Positions 1 through 8,454 are shown, counted from the first letter of the stretch. The stretch is DNA of 64,000 nucleotides from JAMXLO01 sp963812075 (GCA_963812075.1 CAWETN010000010.1:310001-374000), one strand, 5' to 3'. Notes: generated by a model from the letters alone, not told the origin. Numbers and translations are program-made.

Positions 1-831
1 CGCAAGGGCCTGCTCGCCGGCGACCTGCCGGCCCAGCTCATCGCCGCGGCGCGCCAGGCGGGGCGGCCGGTGATCGTCGATCCCAAGGGACCGGACTATT
101 CGCGCTATGCCGGCGCCGATCTCATCATGCCGAACCGTCCGGACCTCGCCGAGGCGACCGGCATGCGGGTGGACAGCGAGGTGGCGATCGTCGCGGCGGC
201 GACGGCGCTGCGCCAGCGGCACGGCTTCGGCGCCGTGGTGGTGACCCGCGGCAACGACGGCATGACCCTGCTGAGCGACGCGGGCGCCCGGCATTTCCCG
301 GCCGAGGCGGCGGAGGTCTACGATCTTGCCGGTGCGGGCGACACCGCGGCGGCGATCCTCGCCGCCGGCATCGCCGCCCGTCTGGACCTGGCGGTGGCGG
401 CGCGGCTTGCCAACATCGCGGCCGGCGTCGTGGTTGGGAAGATCGGCACCGCGGTCGCGCGCGAGGCGGATCTGCTGGCCGCGCTGTCGCCACAGGGTGG
501 CGCGCTGCGCAAGATCGTCTCGCGCGAGTCGGCGGTGGAGCATGTGCAGCGCTGGCACCACCGCGGCTGGCGGGTCGGCTTCGTGCAGGGCCGGTTCGAC
601 CCGCTGCTGCCTGGCGATCTGCGTCGGCTGGAGGAGGCGCGCGAGGCCTGCGACCGGCTGGTGATCGGGCTGCGCTCGCCGATCCCCGACCCGACCCAGC
701 CGGAGGCGGCACGCGCCGCGATGCTGGCCAGTCTCGCCAGCGTCGATCTGGTCACCATGTTCGCCGAGGACACGCCGGGGCCGTTGATCGCGGCGCTGGG
801 GCTGGACATGACCGCGGCGAGCGGCGGCTGA
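1..831 (+). CDS. hldE: HldE-like heptose-7-phosphate kinase, 3' part, with degenerate nucleotidyltransferase domain
   Basis: The frame is open from the first base, so the 5' end lies outside the window; 276 residues are visible. The first ~170 are the C-terminal part of a PfkB/ribokinase-fold kinase, with the anion-hole/catalytic-base motif DLAGAGDT at visible residues 108-115. HldE phosphorylates D-glycero-beta-D-manno-heptose 7-phosphate and then adenylylates it for LPS core synthesis. The second domain (from about residue 180) aligns with the HldE nucleotidyltransferase start, but the usual FDLLHPGH reads FDPLLPGD, so both histidines of the HxGH motif are missing, and the protein stops early at AASGG. 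Kinase activity is likely; adenylyltransferase activity is doubtful. Convergent with livF. Confidence 0.75.
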   Translation, partial: RKGLLAGDLPAQLIAAARQAGRPVIVDPKGPDYSRYAGADLIMPNRPDLAEATGMRVDSEVAIVAAATALRQRHGFGAVVVTRGNDGMTLLSDAGARHFPAEAAEVYDLAGAGDTAAAILAAGIAARLDLAVAARLANIAAGVVVGKIGTAVAREADLLAALSPQGGALRKIVSRESAVEHVQRWHHRGWRVGFVQGRFDPLLPGDLRRLEEAREACDRLVIGLRSPIPDPTQPEAARAAMLASLASVDLVTMFAEDTPGPLIAALGLDMTAASGG

Positions 832-904
832 TCGGCGCGCGAAGCCGTTATACCAAGCCTCGGCGGGCGACTCATACCGCCGTGACGGTGTTGGGGCGTT
901 GGTG

Positions 905-1603
905 CTACACCCCGAGGTATCGCTGCAGCACCGACGGATCCGCCTTGATCTCGGCGGCCGGCCCCTCGTGCACGATGTGCCCGTTGTTGATCACATAGGC
1001 CCGCTGCACCAGCGCCAGGGACGCCGCGATGTTTTGCTCCACGATCACGATCGTTTGCCCGGCCGCCACGAGCTCGCGACAGACCCGCAGCAGGTCACGC
1101 ACGATCACCGGCGCCAGTCCTTCGAATGGCTCATCCAGCAACAGCAACTTGGGATCTCGTACCAGCGCGCGCGCGATCGCCAGCATCTGCTGTTCCCCGC
1201 CCGACAGAGCCGTGCCTGGGCTGGCGCGACGTTCCCTCAGGCGGGGAAACAGTGAGTAAATGCGGTCCAGCGGCCAACGCGTTTGGGCGGTCAGGCCCGC
1301 AAGAATGATATTTTCCTCGACCGTGATGCTGCCGAAGATGCGCCGCTCTTCCGGAACAAGCTGCATCCCGGCGATCGCGATTGCATGAGGCGGCTTACCC
1401 GCGACGTCGGCCCCGTCGAAGATCACCTCACCCGACTGCGGCGCGACGATGCCCATCAGGCTTTTCAACGTCGTGCTTTTGCCGGCACCATTCCGTCCCA
1501 GCAACGCCACCGCTTCGTGGCGCTCCACGCGCAGGTTCACGTCGAACAGGATGTGCGAGTTGCCATAGTAGCTGTTGAGCGAACGGGCCTCGAGCAGGCT
1601 CAT
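905..1603 (-). CDS. livF: Branched-chain amino acid-type ABC transporter ATPase LivF
   Basis: A 232-residue cytoplasmic ATPase of the LivF family. Walker A is GRNGAGKST (36-44), the ABC signature LSGGEQQM (133-140) and Walker B LLLLDEP (153-159), all intact and of normal length. It should pair with the LivG half of the upstream fusion to power import of a branched-chain amino acid or amide-like solute. Its ATG overlaps the stop of the upstream gene as ATGA, so translation is probably coupled. Last gene of the operon. The substrate cannot be read from the ATPase. Confidence 0.93.
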   Translation of the reverse strand: MSLLEARSLNSYYGNSHILFDVNLRVERHEAVALLGRNGAGKSTTLKSLMGIVAPQSGEVIFDGADVAGKPPHAIAIAGMQLVPEERRIFGSITVEENIILAGLTAQTRWPLDRIYSLFPRLRERRASPGTALSGGEQQMLAIARALVRDPKLLLLDEPFEGLAPVIVRDLLRVCRELVAAGQTIVIVEQNIAASLALVQRAYVINNGHIVHEGPAAEIKADPSVLQRYLGV

Positions 1604-3432
1604 GCCGCCATCACCCCGCCGAGATAGGCTTCCTGCACTGCGGCATTGCGCTTGATCTGCTCTGGGGTACCCTCGGTCAGCACCCGGCCTTCGTTCAGCA
1701 CCGTGATGCGCTCCACCAGCTCGAACAGCGCGGCCATGTCATGATCGATCACGATCATCGTGCGACCGCGCGCGATGGACCTGAGCAGCCGCACCGTGTC
1801 GGTGCGCTCGCGCGGGCTCATGCCGGCCAGGGGTTCATCGAGCAGCAGAAGTGAGGGTGACGTGGCAAGCGCCAGTCCGATCTCCAGGCGACGCTTCTCG
1901 CCATAGGCAAGTTCGGAGACCGGGTGGCCGGCGCGTGCGGTCAGTCCGACCATGGCGAGCGTTTCTTCCACGCGCCCGTCGAGCCCCGTGACGCCGTGCA
2001 GGCTGCGGAACAGATCCAGACGGAATGCGCCGCGCTTCTCGGCCAGCGCCGCGATGACGATGTTCTCCCGCACCGTCAGTCGGCTGAAGAGCTGGTTCAC
2101 CTGGTAACTCTTGGTCAGTCCGAGCTGACAGACCGCGGTGACATCGAGGCCGGTGATATCACGGCCTTCGAACACGATCCTGCCGGCGCTGGGATGTACC
2201 TCGCAGGTGAGCATCTTGAAGAACGTGGTCTTGCCCGCGCCGTTCGGACCGATGATACCCAGCAGCTCGCCGCGACGGACCCGGAAATCGATGTCGCTGT
2301 TTGCCAGGATGCCGCCGAAACGCCGGCTCACACCCTTCGTTTCGAGAACGATGTCCGCGGTCCCGTGCGAGACCGGAGCCTGGCGCATCGGCGTAGGCGT
2401 GCAATCCTCCGAACCTTCGAACAAGGTATCGGCCTCAGGCGCCGGGGCGCCGGCCGGCCCGAGCCGCCGAATGAGACGCACGAGGTCGGCCAGCCCGCCG
2501 ACGATGCCGTGGCGCAGGAAGCACACCAGCAGCACGAACACCACGCCGAGTACGAGCTTCCAGGTGCTGCCGAGCTGCAGCGGGCCTTGCAGGAAGTCGC
2601 TCAGGAACAGCCACAGGCTTGCACCCACCAGCGGGCCAAACAATGTCCCGGCGCCGCCGATCGCCGTTTGCATGATAAGCTGCCCGGAGGTATCGAACAT
2701 GAACGCATCCGGCGGCATGAAGCCCTGCATCACTCCTAGCAGCCCGCCGGCGAATCCAGCATAGGCTGCTGCGATCACGAATGCCGTCAGCTTGTAGGCA
2801 TGGATGTTGTGACCGACCGCGGCGGCACGCAGCGGATTGTCGCGGATCGCGCGCAGCACCGTGCCCACCGGCGAACGGACGATCCGCAGGGCGATGACCA
2901 GGCCGACGAAGTACCAGAAGGCGAGAAAGGCGTACATCGACAGGGTCGTGTTGAATTGAATCGTCGTGAAGGCGAGGTTGAGCTGGGGGGTCGGCACGCC
3001 CGGCAGGCCGTTCTCTCCGCCCGTGTAGGCCGACAGCGGATTGAATTCGACGAAGAAGAATACCTCCGCGATGGCCACCGTGATCATCGCGAAATAGATG
3101 CCGGTGCGCCGGAGTGCTATCAGCCCGACGAGGTAGCCGACGGCGGCGGCGGCAATCATGCCCATCACCAGGGAAGCCCAGACATTTTGCAGATTGGCAA
3201 CGGTGAGAAGGTAGGCCGCCACGAACCCGCCGGTGCCGTAGAACGCCGACTGACCGAAGGACAACAGTCCGGTGAAGCCGAACAGGATGTCGAAGCCGAT
3301 ACCGAAGATGCCCCAGACCAGGATTTGATTGATGGTATCAGGAGCGAAGTAGAGATGCGGCAGGACGAAAGGCGCGATGATCAACCCCAGCGCGGTGAGC
3401 AGCTCGATCAAAAAGGGGCGTTTCGTCAGCAT
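1600..3432 (-). CDS. livMG: Fused LivM permease and LivG ATPase of a branched-chain amino acid-type ABC transporter
   Basis: A 610-residue fusion of two normally separate subunits. Residues 1 to ~330 are a LivM-type inner-membrane permease with about ten hydrophobic segments. A short linker leads to a LivG-type ATPase from about residue 350, with Walker A GPNGAGKTT near 394, signature LAYGEKRRL near 508 and Walker B LLLLDEP. There is no stop or frame change between the halves, so the fusion is real in this sequence. It starts 11 nt after livH and overlaps livF by 4 nt. Such fusions are known in this transporter class but less common than separate genes. Confidence 0.92.
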   Translation of the reverse strand: MLTKRPFLIELLTALGLIIAPFVLPHLYFAPDTINQILVWGIFGIGFDILFGFTGLLSFGQSAFYGTGGFVAAYLLTVANLQNVWASLVMGMIAAAAVGYLVGLIALRRTGIYFAMITVAIAEVFFFVEFNPLSAYTGGENGLPGVPTPQLNLAFTTIQFNTTLSMYAFLAFWYFVGLVIALRIVRSPVGTVLRAIRDNPLRAAAVGHNIHAYKLTAFVIAAAYAGFAGGLLGVMQGFMPPDAFMFDTSGQLIMQTAIGGAGTLFGPLVGASLWLFLSDFLQGPLQLGSTWKLVLGVVFVLLVCFLRHGIVGGLADLVRLIRRLGPAGAPAPEADTLFEGSEDCTPTPMRQAPVSHGTADIVLETKGVSRRFGGILANSDIDFRVRRGELLGIIGPNGAGKTTFFKMLTCEVHPSAGRIVFEGRDITGLDVTAVCQLGLTKSYQVNQLFSRLTVRENIVIAALAEKRGAFRLDLFRSLHGVTGLDGRVEETLAMVGLTARAGHPVSELAYGEKRRLEIGLALATSPSLLLLDEPLAGMSPRERTDTVRLLRSIARGRTMIVIDHDMAALFELVERITVLNEGRVLTEGTPEQIKRNAAVQEAYLGGVMAA

Positions 3433-3443
3433 GGCCGGCCCAT

Positions 3444-4319
3444 CTATGACCGGCCACTTGTGCCGAGCAGCCCGTAAGGCCGCAGCACCAGGACTGCTGT
3501 CATCGCCACGAACAGCATCACGTAGGCGTAACCCGGATTGATCATCGAGGTGATGCTGATGATCTCGCCACCGATCAGGCCGCCCAATACGGCACCCCGG
3601 AATGATCCGACCCCGCCGATCACAACCACGACGAAAGCCTGCACCAGGATGCTCTCGCCCATGTCCGGGGACAGCGATACCACGGGGGTGTTCACTATCC
3701 CCGCAAAGCCAGCCGCCATAGCACCGATGCCGAACACCAGCATGAACACGCGATAGATATTGATTCCGAGCGCATCGACCATCACGGAGTCCTCGATGCC
3801 GGCGCGCACGATCATGCCGATGCGGGTACGATAGAGCACCGCGTAGAGCACCAGCAGGGCCGCTGCGACGATGCCGAGCAGTGCCAGCCGATAGGTCGGG
3901 TAGAACATGAAGCCTAGACCGGTGATCCCCGTCAGCAGGGCCGGTGCGGGTAAAGGCTTCGACAGGCTGCCAAAAAAGTAGCGGACCGCTTCGACCGATA
4001 CGATCCCGAGGCCGAACGTGACAAGAAGCTGGTCCTCATCCGGCCGGTCGTAGAAATGGCGTATGATGCACCGCTCCATCGCCACGCCGACGAGCATGAC
4101 GAACAACGAGCCGGCAAGAACCGCGACGATAAACGAATCCGTATAACTGTATGCCACGTAGCCAGCGTAGCCGCCGAGCATGAACATGGCGCCATGCGCC
4201 AGGTTGAGTACGCCAAGGGTGCCGTAGATGATGGTGAGGCCTGAGGAGATCAGGGCAAGCAGCGCGCCAAGCACCAGTCCGTTGAATGCCTGCGCCGCCA
4301 GATTGGTCCAGTTGATCAC
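3444..4319 (-). CDS. livH: Branched-chain amino acid-type ABC transporter permease LivH
   Basis: LivH-family inner-membrane permease, about 291 residues from the chosen GTG at 4319, beginning (M)INWTNLAAQAFNG as family members do. The frame stays open to an ATG at 4382, but that codon lies inside a perfect hairpin and would add a 21-residue non-homologous head, so I reject it. It carries the usual run of hydrophobic helices with motifs LTIIYGTLGVLNLAHGA and GVGSFRGAVLGG. It should form the membrane channel with the LivM half of the next gene. No strong ribosome site precedes the GTG. Second gene of the operon. Confidence 0.9.
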   Translation of the reverse strand: MINWTNLAAQAFNGLVLGALLALISSGLTIIYGTLGVLNLAHGAMFMLGGYAGYVAYSYTDSFIVAVLAGSLFVMLVGVAMERCIIRHFYDRPDEDQLLVTFGLGIVSVEAVRYFFGSLSKPLPAPALLTGITGLGFMFYPTYRLALLGIVAAALLVLYAVLYRTRIGMIVRAGIEDSVMVDALGINIYRVFMLVFGIGAMAAGFAGIVNTPVVSLSPDMGESILVQAFVVVVIGGVGSFRGAVLGGLIGGEIISITSMINPGYAYVMLFVAMTAVLVLRPYGLLGTSGRS

Positions 4320-4347
4320 GATGCGGTCCGTAGCTGTGTTGGCCAAC

Positions 4348-4384
4348 GCATGACATGCCCGGCTCCGGGCCGGGCATGTCATGC
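4348..4384 (-). promoter_or_regulatory. Perfect 16-bp inverted repeat between binding-protein gene and livH
   Basis: The arms at 4348-4363 and 4369-4384 are exact reverse complements around a 5-nt loop (TCCGG). It lies in the 93-nt gap after the binding-protein stop and before the livH GTG. In transport operons such structures often protect the upstream mRNA or partly stop transcription, so more binding protein is made than membrane subunits; that role is inferred. No T-run follows, so full termination is unlikely. Confidence 0.7.
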
Positions 4385-4412
4385 GATTCGTTCGAACGAG
4401 TTGGCGTGGCTG

Positions 4413-5786
4413 TCAGGTGTAATCACCCAGTTGGCAGCCGAACGCATCGGGCTTCTGCATCAGCGGAGCACCTGGGACCACTTCCGTCACTTCCCAATAG
4501 TCCTCTTTGTCCTTCATGTCCTTGGGAGCCTTCCCTCGGACGATGATGACGGGGCGTACGAGCTGATGGTCCTCCGGCCGGAAGTGAACGTCGCCGACGG
4601 TGGATGGGAAGGTTTCACCCTTCTCGTAGCTCCTGATCACTTCGGGAGGATAGAAGCTGCCAGCTTCCTCCACCATGCGCGCCCAGATCGCAAACTGCAT
4701 GTAGGCGTTGTTTGCGCCCCACTCCGGTTTGTAACCGTATTTCTGGTCGAATGCGCTGACGAACAGCTTGGCGAGCGGATAGCTGTCCTCGAGCGTCCAC
4801 CAGAAATCGGTGGCGGCATAGACGCCTTCCGTCAATTCTGGCCCGACCTCCTTCGCCAGAAACGGGATCTGATACGGGATCACCAACTTCATCTTCGGCA
4901 GGATGCCGAACTGCTTCGCCTGCTGAATCGATAGGACTGCGTCACGACCCCAGTTGACATTGATCAGAAGCTCGGCCCCCGAGTTGGCAATGTTCGTCAG
5001 GTATTGGCTGAAGTCCTGGGTCCCGAGCGGCGACACCTGATTGGTGACCATCTGCCAGCCACCGTTCGCGCTGAGATAGTCGTTGACCGATTTGGTGACC
5101 GTATGACCATAGGTATAATCCGGCGTCATGAAGGCGGCCTTCTTGTTCTTGCCGAACGCCTTCAGCAGCACGGGACCAATCGCGTTCGCAGCCGTTTCGC
5201 CGTAGAAGCACTGGCGGAAGCTGTAGCGTGCGCAGTCCTTGCCTGTCGTGTCGTTGGAACCGGAGATTCCGACCGCGTAAAGCACCTTCTCACGCTGGGC
5301 GAATTTGTTCAGCGCGACGGCGACTGCGGAAGAGGTCGCGCCCGTCATGAGGATGATCTTGTCGGTGTTGATGAACCGCTGCTCGGCCTGTACCGCGTCG
5401 TTCGGCTTGGCGGCCGAGTTGGCAACAACCAACTTTACCTGCTTGCCCAGCACGCCCTTCGTGGTCTTCGGCGAGATTTTCCTGATCAGTTCGTGCCCGC
5501 TGTTGATATGCTCGACGGCGAGTTCCCAGCCTTTGAGCTCGTCTTCACCCTGGACAGCGTAGGCACCCGTACGCGGAACCGCCGCGCCGATGCTGACCGA
5601 ACTGCCCTGCGAGCCTTCGGGCCAGGTGCCGATTTGCGGTTTGCTCGCATCGGCTGCAGCGAAGGCGGGGCGGGCCAGCCAACCCGGAAGCAGCAGGCCC
5701 GTGGCGAGCCCGCCGATCTCCACGAAACCTCGACGTGATATGCGGGTGCCGCGTTCCGAGCGCCACTCTGTGCTGCGGTCTGACAT
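4413..5786 (-). CDS. ABC transporter periplasmic substrate-binding protein (LivK/amide family, Tat-type signal)
   Basis: A 457-residue periplasmic binding protein of the type I fold (Peripla_BP_6). The ATG at 5786 is chosen because an exact AGGAGG sits 8 nt upstream; the frame stays open further but without homology. The N-terminus has a twin-arginine motif (ISRRGFVEIGG) and a hydrophobic stretch ending PAFAAA. The mature part begins with VSIGAAVPRTGAYAVQG and contains the ligand-pocket region TGATSSAVA. First gene of the operon with LivH, LivMG and LivF. The ligand could be a branched-chain amino acid, amide, urea-like or aromatic compound; sequence alone does not decide. Confidence 0.9.
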   Translation of the reverse strand: MSDRSTEWRSERGTRISRRGFVEIGGLATGLLLPGWLARPAFAAADASKPQIGTWPEGSQGSSVSIGAAVPRTGAYAVQGEDELKGWELAVEHINSGHELIRKISPKTTKGVLGKQVKLVVANSAAKPNDAVQAEQRFINTDKIILMTGATSSAVAVALNKFAQREKVLYAVGISGSNDTTGKDCARYSFRQCFYGETAANAIGPVLLKAFGKNKKAAFMTPDYTYGHTVTKSVNDYLSANGGWQMVTNQVSPLGTQDFSQYLTNIANSGAELLINVNWGRDAVLSIQQAKQFGILPKMKLVIPYQIPFLAKEVGPELTEGVYAATDFWWTLEDSYPLAKLFVSAFDQKYGYKPEWGANNAYMQFAIWARMVEEAGSFYPPEVIRSYEKGETFPSTVGDVHFRPEDHQLVRPVIIVRGKAPKDMKDKEDYWEVTEVVPGAPLMQKPDAFGCQLGDYT

Positions 5787-5807
5787 GCCAATCCTCCTTC
5801 CCTGTCC

Positions 5808-5826
5808 CTGCGGAGGCATTCCGCAG
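5808..5826 (-). promoter_or_regulatory. 7-bp inverted repeat in the binding-protein mRNA leader
   Basis: CTGCGGA and TCCGCAG flank a 5-nt spacer, 22 nt upstream of the ATG at 5786 and just upstream of its AGGAGG. It could be a leader hairpin that modulates ribosome access, or an operator half-site pair. Function is inferred only. Confidence 0.3.
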
Positions 5827-5887
5827 ATATTGTCGTTTGTTCGCCGGCGCCCACTCTTTGGATTACCGTCGGTTATCACGCAATAGC

Positions 5888-5916
5888 AACGCCGGCTGGA
5901 GTTATAACGCGGCGTT
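5888..5916. promoter_or_regulatory. Operator-like inverted repeat upstream of the transporter operon
   Basis: Arms AACGCCG (5888-5894) and CGGCGTT (5910-5916) are exact reverse complements separated by 15 bases with an AT-rich centre (GTTATAA). The spacing is like that of a dimeric regulator site, about 100 bp upstream of the binding-protein start. No regulator gene is adjacent. Chance occurrence cannot be excluded. Confidence 0.3.
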
Positions 5917-6145
5917 GAAGGATGTCGCAGAACGACAAACAGTGAACCTGCGCCTCGGCTACCGCCTGTCGGGCCTAGTGCCAGAGACGCCACACGCGCC
6001 GGATTATCGCGCTTCGCTCGTCTCCCCGACGGGGTTCCGGTCGCCATAGGGATCGGACCAGGCGCCTGGTCGCGGCGCCACGGTCTGCCGTGTGGCACCG
6101 CTACCATCATCGGCGCCAGTTCCGCTGGCTGCTCCAGCCCAGATA

Positions 6146-6601
6146 TCACGCCTTGCCGGTGTGGCCATGTCTGGGATCCGGCCCTGGGTCGCGCCCCGCC
6201 GCGGCCTCGGCCAGCCGGCCGAGATAGTGCGCCCACCCGTCCGCATGGCTGGCGCATTGTGCGGCATCGGGCAGGCCGGTGTGGGTCATGCGCAGCAGCG
6301 TTCCGTCCGGCTGCTCGATCAGATCGATTTCAATCAGGCTGGACCCAGGCGGTACTTCCTCGCTGCCTTCCCAGCCAAAGGTGTAGGCCAGACGATGCAC
6401 TGGCACCACCTCACGGAAAGAGCCGCGCGCAACGCGGGCGCCGGTGACGTTGACGAGATAGAGCCCGCCTGGCTGCGGCTCGACCTGCGCCTCGGTCCCC
6501 ATCCATCGCAGGATCTTCTCCGGATCGGTCAGCAAGGCGAACACGGAGGCGGGCGGCGCCGCGATCTGCGTCTCGCGTCGGACGATGAGGGCCTCTTGCA
6601 T
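6146..6601 (-). CDS. SRPBCC/AHSA1-domain protein
   Basis: A 151-residue soluble protein of the START-like SRPBCC superfamily, AHSA1 type. The start at 6601 is preceded by AGGGA; the longer open frame has no homology. The family opening (RRETQIAAPPASVFALLTDPEKI) and the WMG...PGGLY region are present, as is the C-terminal GLPDAAQCASHADGWAHYLGRL segment. The fold binds hydrophobic ligands; no enzyme activity can be assigned. Such proteins often accompany ArsR regulators, but none is next to this one. It is divergent from the adenylate cyclase gene. Confidence 0.82.
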   Translation of the reverse strand: MQEALIVRRETQIAAPPASVFALLTDPEKILRWMGTEAQVEPQPGGLYLVNVTGARVARGSFREVVPVHRLAYTFGWEGSEEVPPGSSLIEIDLIEQPDGTLLRMTHTGLPDAAQCASHADGWAHYLGRLAEAAAGRDPGPDPRHGHTGKA

Positions 6602-6744
6602 CGGTCGTCCCTGGTTCGCGGTGCCGGCCTCGCGAAAATGCGCGTCGCGGGGGTGGCCCCGCAGCATAGCTGCCGGGGCGCAACTGCGCCAACGCGCACC
6701 TGCCGTGGGTGACAGCCCCACAGCCGTGGGAGCAGGATCGCCCG

Positions 6745-7803
6745 ATGGACCTGCCTGCGCCGCTCGCGTGGCTACTGGACGAGGCCAGCGCTTCACCCGG
6801 CCCCGGCAGTCTCCTGGCAGAACTCGGCAGCCGGCTGCGCGCCGACGGATTGCCTCTCGCAGGAGGCGCCCTCACGCTTGCGCTGCCGCATCCGATCATC
6901 GCCCGCCGCACCTGGCTGTGGCGTGCAGAGACCGGTGCAGTGATCGAGGCGCTTGGGTTCGCCGATACCTCGCTCGGACAGGCCGGGCGCGACTGGCTTG
7001 CCGCGCTTGGCCCGGTGCGCGAGCACAGGTTGGGCCTTGGCACGGATGCGCCGCTACTGGGTTGGGCCGGGACCAGACCATTCGGCTCTGATGAGGTTTG
7101 CCGGCTCCATCAAGTGGCGCGCTTCGTCGCGGCGCCGTTGGCGGCAGTGGCCGCGCGGGCAGCGATGTCGGCGCTGCTCGAAGCCTATATCGGCCGGCGC
7201 AGCGCCGCGCGGGTGCAGGCCGGGGCACTGCGCCGCGGCGCCGGCGAGACGATCCGCGCCGCGCTGTTCTGTGCTGACCTGCGCGGCTTTACGGCGCTGT
7301 CGGAGGTGACGGAGCCGGCGCGGACGATCGCGGTCCTCGACGCCTGGTTCGACCGCGTCGCGGGAGCGGTGCACGCCTTCGGAGGCGAGGTGCTGAAGTT
7401 CATCGGCGACGGTGTGCTGGCAATCTTCCCCGTCGCCGGCGAGCCGACCGAGGCGTGTGAGGCGGCCTTGCGCGCAGTGGGCGCCGCTGGCGCCGGCATG
7501 GCCCACCTCAACGCGACCCGGGTGGGGCAGAACCTGGCGCCGCTGCAGTACGGGATCGCGCTGCATCTGGGCGAGATCCTGTGGGGCAACGTCGGCGCGG
7601 CCGACCGGCTCGACTTCACCGCCATCGGCCCTGCCGTGAACCTGGTGAGCCGGCTGGAGGGGCTATGCCGGCCACTCGGGCGGTCGGTGCTGATCTCCGG
7701 TGCACTCGCCGCCCAGACGCCATCGCCGCTGGTGCCGCTGGGCGAGCACGTGCTCCGCGGTATCGCCGCGCCCTGCGCCGTCTACACTTTGCCGGATGGA
7801 TGA
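6745..7803 (+). CDS. Class III adenylate/guanylate cyclase
   Basis: A 352-residue protein with a C-terminal class III nucleotide cyclase domain (about 165-350). The two metal-binding aspartates are D178 (FCADLRGFT) and D222 (FIGDGVLAIF), 44 residues apart as in active cyclases. K219, the DFTAIG motif and NLVSRLE supply adenine-selecting and transition-state residues, so cAMP synthesis is likely. The N-terminal ~165 residues have no recognised sensor domain and no membrane segment. ATG at 6745 is preferred because AGGA lies upstream; a GTG at 6709 is an alternative. Monocistronic, divergent from the SRPBCC gene. Confidence 0.88.
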   Translation: MDLPAPLAWLLDEASASPGPGSLLAELGSRLRADGLPLAGGALTLALPHPIIARRTWLWRAETGAVIEALGFADTSLGQAGRDWLAALGPVREHRLGLGTDAPLLGWAGTRPFGSDEVCRLHQVARFVAAPLAAVAARAAMSALLEAYIGRRSAARVQAGALRRGAGETIRAALFCADLRGFTALSEVTEPARTIAVLDAWFDRVAGAVHAFGGEVLKFIGDGVLAIFPVAGEPTEACEAALRAVGAAGAGMAHLNATRVGQNLAPLQYGIALHLGEILWGNVGAADRLDFTAIGPAVNLVSRLEGLCRPLGRSVLISGALAAQTPSPLVPLGEHVLRGIAAPCAVYTLPDG

Positions 7804-7827
7804 GCCGCCCGTGCAGGCCGGCACAGG

Positions 7828-8454
7828 TCACGCCGGCGGCAGGAACGGCTGCACGACCGCCCGGAAGGGCGGCAGCGCCTCGCATGCCGCCGCATGGGCG
7901 GCCAGCGCTGGCCAGCGCTGTTCGTCGAACAGGCCGGCATGCGCCTCGCGGGTGAAGCGCAGCGCACAGGTCACCGCGATATCGGCGTGGCCGATCGCTT
8001 CGCCGAACCAGAAGGGCTGCGCGCGCGCAGCCCGGTCGGCGTCCAGCGCGGTGAGCACGTCGGCAATCTGGGTCCGACAGCGCGCGATCCACTGCTCCGA
8101 CGTCGCCTGGTGCAGTACGCGCTCGTAGATGAGGCTGACCGCCTTGTCGGCCAGGCCGGTCGCCAGCGCGCACACCTTCAGCGCATGGCGACGACGGTCG
8201 CCGGCCGCGGCGATCATGGCGCGCGCCGGGCCGACGCACTCGTCCAGGTAATCGAGGATGGCGCCGCTCTCGATCAGCGTCTCGCCATCGTCGAGCACCA
8301 GCGTGGGAACGCGTCGGAGCGGATTGTACGGCGCGATCTTGTCGGCCTCGCCGAAGGTGGACCAGGGCCGGTGCTCATAGCCGATGCCGTAGACATGCAG
8401 CGCGATGGCGACGCGGCGCACGAACGGGGAATTGTACTGCCCGATCAGGATCAC
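7828..8454 (-). CDS. Glutathione S-transferase family protein
   Basis: A 208-residue GST. It starts at GTG 8454, preceded by GGAGG at good spacing, and overlaps the stop of the upstream gene as GTGA. The N-terminal thioredoxin-like domain opens ILIGQYNSPFVRRVAIAL, with RRVPTLVLDDGETLIES containing the cis-proline and the glutathione-binding ES pair. The all-helical domain follows, with the HADIAVTCAL motif. The substrate is unknown. Translationally coupled to the small exported protein before it. Confidence 0.9.
   Translation of the reverse strand: MILIGQYNSPFVRRVAIALHVYGIGYEHRPWSTFGEADKIAPYNPLRRVPTLVLDDGETLIESGAILDYLDECVGPARAMIAAAGDRRRHALKVCALATGLADKAVSLIYERVLHQATSEQWIARCRTQIADVLTALDADRAARAQPFWFGEAIGHADIAVTCALRFTREAHAGLFDEQRWPALAAHAAACEALPPFRAVVQPFLPPA

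Larger units (their letters stand above)
5787..6145. other. Intergenic leader region upstream of the liv-type operon
   Basis: About 360 bases without a convincing gene, between the binding-protein start (minus strand) and the stop of the SRPBCC gene. It must contain the promoter of the transporter operon. It holds two inverted repeats (5808-5826 and 5888-5916), listed separately. Open frames here have no recognisable similarity. Confidence 0.5.

Noticed and set aside
832..904. Hairpin terminator between hldE and livF
   Set aside because: Only a 5-bp stem with a 10-nt loop can be drawn; too weak to report.
4320..4382. Longer livH start at 4382
   Set aside because: The codon is inside a perfect hairpin, and the added residues do not match LivH proteins.
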